From Stereocaulon alpinum (Eukaryota; Ascomycota; Lecanoromycetes; Lecanorales; Stereocaulaceae): a stretch of DNA of 64,000 bases. The position numbers and the translations under genes are program-made. Below are positions 56,801-64,000 of the stretch, piece after piece. Position 1 is the first letter of the stretch. The number at the start of each line of letters is the position of its first letter. Under the pieces are notes generated by a model that worked only from the letters and a program-made list of their open reading frames with translations, was not told the DNA's origin and made no database searches. Where the stretch lies: positions 233,195 through 297,194 of the forward strand of contig JAEUBA010000035.1 of NCBI GenBank assembly GCA_018257865.1. Direction: 5' to 3'.

Positions 56801-58547
56801 CGAACCCTTCTCATGGTTCCCCGACTCATCACGGTTCAGTGATGACTTTGTGACAGCAGGGTCTTTGCTTTGTATACACGATTTGTAATGCCGCTCTCTT
56901 TTATCCGCCCACTTCTCGGGCTCATCTCTAAGTGATGCAATAATTGCCGGCTTACCTCGTTCCGTTTAGACGCCGTAGTGGCTCTCCTATCTGTCAATTC
57001 CAGTCATTCGAAGCTTTGGAGATATCAAACTCGCGTCATTCAAGGGGCTACTGCCTCCCAATTCGGTGGAGACAACCCCCAAACCCAGACATAACGTAGC
57101 CGCCACATTGTTGACCCTTGACATAACCACCTAAACCTATATCAACATAGTCATATTCGTCCACATCTCGCGTCAGGCATTGAACATGTGTGGTCCTTTG
57201 CTTGTTCTACATTACTTTACCCGTCGCATCAGCTTGGAGATCGTACACTACGAAGAGTGTCAAGCCGACATTGCATTACCTTCTGGATTGTCGTTCAAAG
57301 CGACAGTGTCCAGCGTTTCACTTCCAGGCAAAGCGAGGCCATACTATCAGAATATTCCGTATTATCACAAAGATGTATGCTGTAAGTATTGTGCTGGAGA
57401 ACAGCAATGGATGTACGAACGAGGTCCTATGGTGGGAAAAGCCAAGCCAACTTCTGCCCGTCCTCTAAAAATGGCTTAGCTTAACCCTACGTCGACCAAC
57501 GACATCTGGTGTCCAACTGTGTTCTATTCATCGCTAACACTCAAGATCGCCTGTGAAATGAGAGAGAATGGCTTAAGTATGCAGGGAGTCCTCAATCCGA
57601 GTAAGTGTATCGACTGGGGATCTAACGCCAGTGCGAGTTGTTGCTGCGAAGGAGGATAGATGGGAACATCCTTTTGACGCTGTGTCTACACCAACGATTG
57701 GTGTCATGGACAGCATGATAGACGAGTCGCTGAACGACTTGATAGATAGCCTTATGTTTAGCTGGCTTGTTGTGTTGTTGTTGCCTGATGCAATTGTGTT
57801 GAACGTAATTCGTTCCGTGGGTGTGCACTTTTCGCTTTGAAAGGAAATTTCGTCTTTCCTGCTAGGATCGTTTTGTATTTGACACATCTTATTAACATTG
57901 AAACATGGCTCTGCTACCATAATGTAAACATTATTAAGTGTCGTGCTCTTCCAATGAATTAAAGTGGTAGCGGGTACTTATATCTAAATAGGCGCTGTTT
58001 TCTCAGTTTCAACCGCGGGGGAGCCACTTTGGCGTAACCAGGTTGTTTCCGAAACCTAACGACCCTCGCCAGATCTGAGGGGTACGCTTTCGAGCGAATG
58101 ATCACAATTGTTGTGGATCGCAATCTTCTTTCTGGGGAAACCTGTGGCAGGGTGTACACGTTTGAAGATGCGGAGGGTTAATCAAACCTGAAGGTTGAGA
58201 AATCAGACGGTTTCTTCTCTTTTGCTATCATCGGATACTGGAGGTCCGTGGTTTCGAGTCTGGCTTTGACACTTTTGCTCTCTTGGGTTTCTGAGAACTT
58301 GCGTTGGGCGGGCTCAGCACCAAATGGTGATGAGCCTTCAGCGACCCTAGCCAAGGTATTGAGACGACTGGAAGAAATAACAAACAAGCAAATAGATGTA
58401 TCTACGGAGGTTCATCGGCCTAGGCGCTAGAATGTTCTCACTCCACAAAATCATTGTTTGTTGTTGTTATAAGTACGCCATCCGCACAATCCATAGCACC
58501 CCTACATACACATACTTTTGGAAGCTTGCACCCTTTCAAACATCACC

Positions 58548-59131
58548 ATGGCAATCCAAGCACTACGCACCCGCAACCAAGATGGGGCTACCAGGAGACA
58601 GAGGCATTGGGATAGCCACGGCAATAGCCTATGCAACGCTACGACTATAGCTCCGACTAACCGTGAATGCGTGCTCTAGCCGCGACGCAAGCCCAGCTCC
58701 TCGCCTAGCAGGAGGCCCAGCAACAGGAGCAACAGCAGCAACAGCAGCAACAGCAGCAACAGCAGCAACAGCAGCAACAGCAGCAACAGCAGCAACAGCA
58801 GCAACAGCAGCAACAGCAGCAACAGCAGCAACAGCAGCAACAGCAGCAACAGCAAAAATACCAACACCTACAACAACAACAAATGGAGCGTCTGCAAGAC
58901 GAGCGAGCCTGGGTAGAGACCGGCGTCGAGAACGGAATAGCAGTAGGGAGGGAAATGGAGCGGGCAGAGAGTGTAGAGAGAGCAAGAGCGAGGAGGGCAT
59001 GGAACCTCGCAACACGCGGGATGATGTTCATGGCGGTGCTGTGGCTGGTTTGGCTGCGGATTGTCTGCGTTAGAGAGAAGCAAGTGTGCGAGCTCCCGGT
59101 GGGCTTCTTTGAGCAATTGCGCGACATGTAG
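58548..59131 (+). CDS. Candidate polyglutamine protein with C-terminal membrane segment
   Basis: Open frame 58709-59131 (140 residues) beginning QEAQQQEQQ, followed by about 45 glutamines, then KYQHLQQQQMERLQDERAW, a charged helix (EMERAESVERARARRAW) and a hydrophobic segment MMFMAVLWLVWLRIVCV, ending FFEQLRDM. A short acidic/basic helix before one membrane span suggests a tail-region membrane protein. Upstream the same frame reads MRALAATQAQLLA from an ATG at 58667 and then an amber codon at 58706-58708. Alternatively that TAG is an intron acceptor (CGCCTAG) and the real start is the ATG at 58548, which has the strong context CACCATGG; however, the only donors available (58663 and 58671) give either the wrong frame or a 38-nt intron. 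I therefore cannot settle the 5' structure. It could also be a decaying gene. Confidence 0.4.
58730..58852 (+). repeat. CAACAGCAG 9-bp minisatellite
   Basis: Thirteen perfect head-to-tail copies of CAACAGCAG plus a partial copy. In the favoured frame every unit is Gln-Gln-Gln; the other frames read Ala-Thr, Ser-Asn, or Leu/Cys on the other strand. Copy number is expected to vary between strains. Confidence 0.98.
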
Positions 59132-59181
59132 ACAAATGCACTTGGTTCGGTATCCAATTTTGATGTTGTGAAGCTCGATTG

Positions 59182-60511
59182 CTACTCTTCTTCTTCTTCT
59201 TCTTCCTCCTCCTCATCATCATCAGAACTAGGGTCCTCATCCGGCATAACGACGCTATTGAGATACGATACAAAAGGCGTCAATATCCCAATTAACTCCG
59301 CAATCCTATCCAACCCCCCAGATCCAAGCACCTCGTTATCTTTCAGCTTCTTTCCAATTGTAAAGTTGCGTAGTCGCAGCAGATCAATATTAGGATTATC
59401 TGCCTCGTAGCCCTGTAAAGCCAGGACATTAGCTCTGACAATTCTTTACGATTATGTATGAAGGGGCGCATACCTTCGGCTTAGTCTTCAACGCATTCTC
59501 AGTATTCATCCCCACAAAAGCCTTAACAGCCTTCTTCTCATCCGCCGCAATCCCCCCCAAAAACTCCTTCCTCATCTTCGGCGCCATCAACACTTCCTTA
59601 ATCTTATGACTCTCCCTATCAAGATCCCTCCTCATCAGCGCCATAGGCGGCGCTTCCGGATGCCAAACACCCGCTCCAATGAACGACCCATTAGGCTGCA
59701 CTTGTACATAGTACGCAGCATAAGGCCCTTTCCTCCCCGTGCGTGACCAGGCGGCTGAGAAATGCGTTTTGTAGGGCGTCGGGTCTGGGCTGAAGCGTAT
59801 GTCGCGGTAGATACGGAACGTGAGATCTTTGGGAGGGAGTTCGGGAATAGTTTCATCCTTTTCGATGATTTTCTCTGTTAGGCTTTCGACGAAGGAGTCG
59901 AAATCTTTCTTTGATTGGCGGTAATCTGCGTCGTGCATTTTGAGCCATTCGCGGTCGTTGTTGGCTTTTAGGTCTGAGAGGAAGAGGAAGGTGTTCGGGT
60001 GGATCGTGCTGTCTTTGTAGGGCGTTTTGCCTGCTTCCCGCGCTTTGGGGAGCTTGATGAAGACGGCTTCTCCGGGCGCTGCGGATACTTTGGCGCCTGG
60101 TCGCCATAGTTCTTGGGCTTGCTTTGCTGTGCTTACTACCGCGCCGTTGCTTTTGGCTTTTGGACGCCCTCTTTTTCTCTTCTTGGGCGCATCGTCCTCG
60201 GAGGCGTAGTCGTGCTCTTCCTCATCATCGACCTCGCTCTCCGGCGGCGAAGAGACTAGGCTTGCAGACTCATCCTCGTCTTCGTATCCTGACCCTTCCT
60301 TTTCGATCTCGGACTCGGACTCTGGCTCTGAGCTTGAGCTATGCTCGAAGTATTGGCTCTTCTTCGGTGTAGTTTTAGACGATGCGATTGGGGAGGATTT
60401 GAGACGTTTAGAGTGACGGGACGATGGTGTTGATTTAGTGGTCGAAGGGGCTTGCTTTGACGGCGTTGAGCTCGATGACGCGTTGGGAAAGTGGCTCCTT
60501 CGTTGAGGCAT
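59182..60511 (-). CDS. DUF2461 (TIGR02453) family protein
   Basis: Conserved protein of unknown biochemical role found in fungi and bacteria. Two exons: 59474-60511 and 59182-59412; 422 residues. The first 150 residues are Ser/Glu-rich with a basic patch KKRKRGRPKAKS, an AT-hook-like GRPK motif that may also serve for nuclear import. The DUF2461 domain follows from about residue 165: FLFLSDLKANNDREWLKMHDADY, FRIYRDIRFSPDPTPYKTHFSAAW, then YYVQVQPNGSFIGAGVWHPEA, the family signature. Exon 2 (GYEADNPNIDLLRLRNFTIGKKL) completes the domain. The C-terminus is an acidic Asp/Glu run. The ATG at 60511 is preceded by an in-frame GTG, which I ignore. The gene is divergent from TYW3 across 239 bp. Confidence 0.93.
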
Positions 60512-60750
60512 CACGGTCGCTTTACCGGTACATTCAGTATCGGCGATTGCGAAGTAGTTGAAGCAATTGAAGCAATGCTCGACAAATTACAGCTATAAAG
60601 AGCTTGATACTAGTAGAATTGCGAGCTGAATGGTAATCGCCAAACGCGTCGGCGCGTGACATCATCAAAAGCCGCCTTGCCGTAATAGGAAGCATTATTG
60701 ATTTCCTCCCATTGTCCGCATGTATTCCTCGTAGCCTTCTCTGCCTTACA
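60512..60750. promoter_or_regulatory. Bidirectional promoter DUF2461 / TYW3
   Basis: 239 bp between two divergent start codons; both promoters must lie here. No specific element is identified. Confidence 0.5.
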
Positions 60751-61771
60751 ATGGGCTCAAGCCCGCCCATACTCCCCTCTTTCACAACAAAGAAGAACGC
60801 CATCCTTGCATCTCTGTCCACTCCCGACGATGCATACACCGATCTCTCTCCTAAGGGCACTGTTGACGAAGCCATCAAGCCTCTCATCGACCGCATCAAC
60901 GGCCTAGAGGGCGTAGTGACTACGAGTTCATGCGCTGGAAGAATTAGTGTTTTTCTCGAGGGCAGCAAGCACCAGAAAGGCAAAGGGAAGAAGGTGACCA
61001 CGAGCGAGGATATCTGTGAGGATGCACGAGGACAGGCCGCAGTGCCTGGAGGAAAAGGCATGGGAGGAAGGTGGCTTTTCGTGTCTCACGAGCCAGTACA
61101 TTTTAGCGGAGACGCGGGACATCTAGCTACTCGGCTCGGCATGTCCTACACAGGGGAGCCATGCGTCTCTCGAGACGATATGGACGTCACTACAGTCCGA
61201 CTTGCAAGATTTCAATTTGAGCCTATGGTGCGAAGATATTCCTCGACGCGTACTATAGAAGATCACAAGTTCTGACGTAGTGTAGATTCTTCACGTAATG
61301 ACTGCCTCCCTCCATTACGCCCAACCCATCCTTACCGCAGCTATCAATGCCGGCTTCCGTGAAAGTGGCATTCAAAGTCTCAAGAATTTAGATGATGCCA
61401 ATGCTTTTCCCATGGTCGCGATCCGTACAGCAGGAGTAGCACTCGAATCGATTATTGGGGTTGTGTCAGAGCGTGAAGAGAATGCGAACCAAGATGACGA
61501 CGAACATCCAAATACTGAGGAGGTGGAACGTTTGGTCAGTGAGGGCTATCTTGCTATGTTGGTGAATCTAGCAAACGAGAGATTCAAGACCAATGCGGAG
61601 AGGATGCGTAGGTTTGAGAAAGACCTATTCGGGAGAGAGGCGGGATCAGAAGCAAGTTCGGAGTGGGAAGATAGCAAGGCCAGACAAGAGAGGAAGCGAG
61701 CTGAGGGTTTGAAGCAGCAAGAGGAAGTGCGGAATAGACGGATGAAAGAAGCCAGTTTTAAGTTCGAGTAA
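60751..61771 (+). CDS. TYW3: tRNA wybutosine-synthesizing protein 3 (TYW3)
   Basis: SAM-dependent N4-methyltransferase acting on yW-86 during wybutosine formation at G37 of tRNA-Phe. Two exons: 60751-61227 and 61286-61771; 320 residues. The family signature is GLEGVVTTSSCAGRISVFLEG, followed by GGRWLFVSHEPV. Exon 1 ends RFQFEPM and exon 2 begins ILHVMTASLHYAQPILTAAINAGFRESGIQ, matching the TYW3 core FEPxxLHVxxxxLxxAxxLLxxAxxxGFRxSGI. A further motif VAIRTAGVALESIIG follows. The C-terminal 100 residues are a charged helix, longer than in yeast. The 58-nt intron has donor GTGCGA and acceptor TGTAG. The ATG at 60751 gives MGSSPPILPSF; the frame extends to a TTG only. The gene is convergent with the HNH gene. 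Confidence 0.95.
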
Positions 61772-61967
61772 AGCTGGATTGCACCAGCAGTTACGGCTAC
61801 ACATCAAGATATCGAATCCAAGCATGACCAAGTTCCCATCGCTCTTTCGTCAGCACAACCGCTCCAGCAATGATTCAGCCGATTCCACGTCCGTGTCCAC
61901 CTCCAGCCCAACACTCGCCACTCGCAACTAGGCTGGCTCAGATGTTAGCATTGAAGACGACAAGCTC

Positions 61968-63143
61968 CTAATCTTCTTCCTCGTGACCCGCTTCTAACAT
62001 CCTACGAGCGATCTCACTTTCTTCTTTATCGCTCAACTTCTGTTTTCCGGCCTCAAAGGTTGTCTCTGTTGCAGTCTTAATCAACACCTTGGCCGCCTCG
62101 TCCACATCACCAGCCCTGCGGGCCAAAGCGTAGAGCATTGACCGACGAAAATACTTGCCTATGGTCGCGAAAGGCTTGCCTGTGGGCAAAGTTGTGCAAT
62201 AGTGACTGTAATTCCCTGTCTTGTAGTGAGAATTGCGTATCAGCGTGACAACGAAGTGGTAGTATAAGAATCGGGCTGCGGGACGGGCATCGTTCTTAAA
62301 GATGAGTTCGCGATCCTGTAGATCTCCAAGCTTGATATTGAGCCCAAGGCCGACCTCGCTATTTCTGGCGTCGTCATTTGTGATCTGAAGTCTCCAACGC
62401 CGGATAGGACTTTCTTTAGGATCCACGGGGAGTAACACAAAGTGCCCTTGGTCGAAATGCTTCTCCAGCTTGGTATGGATCATAAGGCAGTTGTCGGGGC
62501 TGAAGAGCCTTGTACCCGCACCAGAACCGAAGAGATACTCAGAGATCTCTAGACCTAGACGGTACGGGACTATGTGCGCGGCAACGATGTCCTCCTCCTC
62601 GTGATATACCTGGTTGATGGGGCAGTAGAGATAACTTTTGGGAGCGTTCTTCTTCGACTCGTATCTTACTATGGACTCGTTCCTGAGTTTTGTTTGAATT
62701 GTGGATGACCGCTTGGTGGACATGGCGGTGGGATCTTTGTATAGCCTCATTAGCACAGCCGCGAAAGCCCCTTCGGAGTCTGGACTAAGTGTTGGCTGTA
62801 TCCCAGCCTTCTCTTCCAGGGCGCGCAAGGTCTGATTTTTTTTCCAATATTCCTCCCCTAAGGATGTAAGGCGCTTGTTGATGTCACGATGTGCTTTCTT
62901 GTAATCCCGGGTGTCAATAAGCTGCTCATCTCGCTCAATGTCCAACCATGTCTTCAAGTGACGCTGCTCAGTTTGTAGAATTTCGACTTGCTCGACCTTG
63001 AGTCTTTGATGGGCGATGGGGTCTTCCTCGACAGAGATGCAGGATTGCTTGCGTTTCAAGTTGGTTAGACACTCTTTGATGTTGAGATTCGTCTCGGTCC
63101 AAGCAGCCAAAGATGATGTGCGGATGGGGACGTTCGTACTCAT
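61968..63143 (-). CDS. HNH-nuclease-domain protein, fungal type
   Basis: Single exon, 391 residues, from an ATG at 63143. Residues about 40-110 form a charged, probably coiled-coil region (EQVEILQTEQRHLKTWL). The HNH-like domain spans residues about 170-240: YLYCPINQVYHEEEDIVAAHIVPYRLG, then GTRLFSPDNCLMIHTKLEKHFDQGHFVLLP. Likely metal-binding/catalytic residues are His190, Asn218 and His229. Such domains are expanded in many filamentous ascomycetes without known function; candidates are nucleases acting on mobile DNA or general DNA metabolism, but this is inference. The C-terminal 120 residues look helical. It lies next to the AT-rich block, a typical setting for accessory, fast-evolving genes. 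No signal peptide is seen. Confidence 0.85.
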   Translation of the reverse strand: MSTNVPIRTSSLAAWTETNLNIKECLTNLKRKQSCISVEEDPIAHQRLKVEQVEILQTEQRHLKTWLDIERDEQLIDTRDYKKAHRDINKRLTSLGEEYWKKNQTLRALEEKAGIQPTLSPDSEGAFAAVLMRLYKDPTAMSTKRSSTIQTKLRNESIVRYESKKNAPKSYLYCPINQVYHEEEDIVAAHIVPYRLGLEISEYLFGSGAGTRLFSPDNCLMIHTKLEKHFDQGHFVLLPVDPKESPIRRWRLQITNDDARNSEVGLGLNIKLGDLQDRELIFKNDARPAARFLYYHFVVTLIRNSHYKTGNYSHYCTTLPTGKPFATIGKYFRRSMLYALARRAGDVDEAAKVLIKTATETTFEAGKQKLSDKEESEIARRMLEAGHEEED

Positions 63144-63385
63144 TTCGCAGGGATGTGGAGGTTGAGACTAAGATACCTGGAAGTACGATGATTGGGTATT
63201 GGAGCTATATGCTTTAGAATATCAGTAAGCTATTGACTGATTGGTCATTGTTTTGGGGTGGAACCTTCTATTGCTATTTGAGTTAGCTAGATAGAATTGC
63301 ATGCAGAGATTTTATCTAGTGCGCGCATGGAGGCCTTGGCTAGCCCTAGTCCTATTGGGCAAGTTAAGCGAGCCTTGCCAAGTAA

Positions 63386-64000
63386 GCCTCATCTATATAA
63401 TATTGGACGACTTTAAGCTTTTGCCCGAATAATTAGCTATAATTTATCGCTAAGGATATTCTATTACGTAACTTAACTATTAAATTTTTTTATTTACCTA
63501 TACGCGTTATTATACCTTCCTTACTACCTCTATATAGCTTTCTTACCTATTTATATCCTTCTATATATCTCTATATAGTCCTATACTATACTATATCTTA
63601 GGCCAGCGATGGAGATATACCTGTACGCGGTGCTAGCTACAAACCTGAATACCTATTCAGAGCTAAGATATCTCCCCTAATATATTGTAGGTTAAATAAT
63701 ATTAAGACGTCGCGTAGTTACTAAGAACTCCGTATAGAGTTTTTTAGGTAATGCGATAATACCTACCCTAACTCTACTATAACTATTATACCTCCCCTAT
63801 GATTGAGACTAGATAGTAAGAATTGGTATTAGGTATAGTATCTTAGCCTAATAAGTAAAGAGTATAGGTAATACCTACCTAGCCGTTAATTTAAAAAATC
63901 TAATATCTACGTACGCTTAATACGTATCTACTAGTTAAGACTAACGCGCAGTCTATCTTAGGGGAAGGCTAGGGTTATAGGTATATAGGACTAAGAGAAG
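63386..64000. other. AT-rich, RIP-like block (edge of an AT isochore)
   Basis: Composition changes abruptly at about 63,386 from balanced to strongly AT-rich, with many TA dinucleotides (runs such as CTATATA and TTATTTA) and no open frame. This is the pattern left by repeat-induced point mutation of old transposons, but I cannot identify an element. It continues to the window edge. Confidence 0.75.

Larger units (their letters stand above)
51486..58547. other. Gene-poor region, 7.1 kb
   Basis: No frame with a recognisable domain. Small ATG frames exist, for example 57573-57920 on the minus strand (115 codons) and 56445-56717, but composition and neighbours give them no support. Local features: a 16-bp direct repeat at about 51770-51801, a CACGTT hexamer array at 52126-52149, a TATATAA box at about 52692 with no gene after it, a GGTATTGGT array at 53785-53810 and a GC-rich, low-complexity patch at about 56340-56560. 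Confidence 0.55.

Noticed and set aside
57180..57479. Cys-containing small frame starting near MCGPLLVLHYF
   Set aside because: Three overlapping frames are equally open here, and I could not match the cysteine spacing to a known family.
58663..59073. Plus-strand Ala-Thr repeat frame, minus-strand poly-Leu and poly-Cys frames
   Set aside because: They are other readings of the CAACAGCAG minisatellite; the Gln frame continues into plausible non-repetitive protein on its right side, these do not.
1..64000. CRISPR array, prophage or bacterial operon
   Set aside because: The sequence is eukaryotic with spliceosomal introns; no spaced palindromic repeat array was seen.

Overview
This is a piece of nuclear genome from a filamentous ascomycete (Pezizomycotina; I lean towards Dothideomycetes, but that is not proven). 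The evidence is short GT..AG introns of about 46-150 nt with CTAAC/CTGAC-like branch sites, fungal versions of conserved eukaryotic genes (RPL24, UBC13, GATOR2 subunit WDR59/Sea3, APT1, POP1, ARPC4, UBP6, a Hsl1/Gin4/Cdr2-type kinase, TYW3), a Zn2Cys6 regulator, and an abrupt AT-rich, RIP-like block at the right edge. I modelled exons by hand from splice signals and protein-family continuity. Exon coordinates are in the evidence text; start/end give the span of the coding region.

Layout. 0.3-1.2 kb: RPL24 (-). 2.1-5.3 kb: fungus-specific protein with a duplicated N-terminal segment and a Cys-rich C-terminus (-). 5.8-6.4 kb: UBC13 (-), divergent from WDR59/Sea3 (7.1-11.5 kb, +). 12.1-14.8 kb: large disordered orphan (-). 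15.4-16.3 kb: short-chain dehydrogenase (-), divergent from acyl-protein thioesterase (16.6-17.7 kb, +). 18.2-19.7 kb: secreted double-fasciclin protein (+). 19.9-22.9 kb: POP1 (-). 23.5-24.5 kb: af470-like monooxygenase (-), divergent from a DUF1348/SnoaL-like protein (25.2-25.8 kb, +). 26.6-28.0 kb: Zn2Cys6 regulator (-). 28.0-33.8 kb: gene-poor. 33.8-38.3 kb: large RRM protein with a PAM2-like motif (-). 40.3-41.1 kb: ARPC4 (-), divergent from UBP6 (41.4-43.3 kb, +). 43.9-48.1 kb: Hsl1-type kinase (-). 49.7-51.5 kb: C2H2 factor (-). 51.5-58.5 kb: gene-poor. 58.5-59.1 kb: polyglutamine open frame (+). 59.2-60.5 kb: DUF2461 protein (-), divergent from TYW3 (60.8-61.8 kb, +). 62.0-63.1 kb: HNH-nuclease-like protein (-). 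63.4-64.0 kb: AT-rich block.

Most genes are housekeeping and share no single pathway. They fall into translation and RNA processing (RPL24, POP1, TYW3, RRM protein), ubiquitin (UBC13, UBP6), TOR signalling (WDR59), actin (ARPC4), cell cycle/morphogenesis (kinase) and lipid-anchor turnover (APT1). The monooxygenase, SnoaL-like protein and Zn2Cys6 regulator sit together like a small accessory-metabolism group, but no backbone synthase is present. I found no CRISPR array, no rRNA, no convincing tRNA and no intact transposon. The most unusual signals are the ARPC4 gene structure (start codon alone in exon 1, two residues plus stop in the last exon), a 12-nt exon in APT1, the PAM2-like motif in the RRM protein, the polyQ/transmembrane frame interrupted by an amber codon, the duplicated Cys-rich orphan, and the HNH gene beside the AT-rich boundary.
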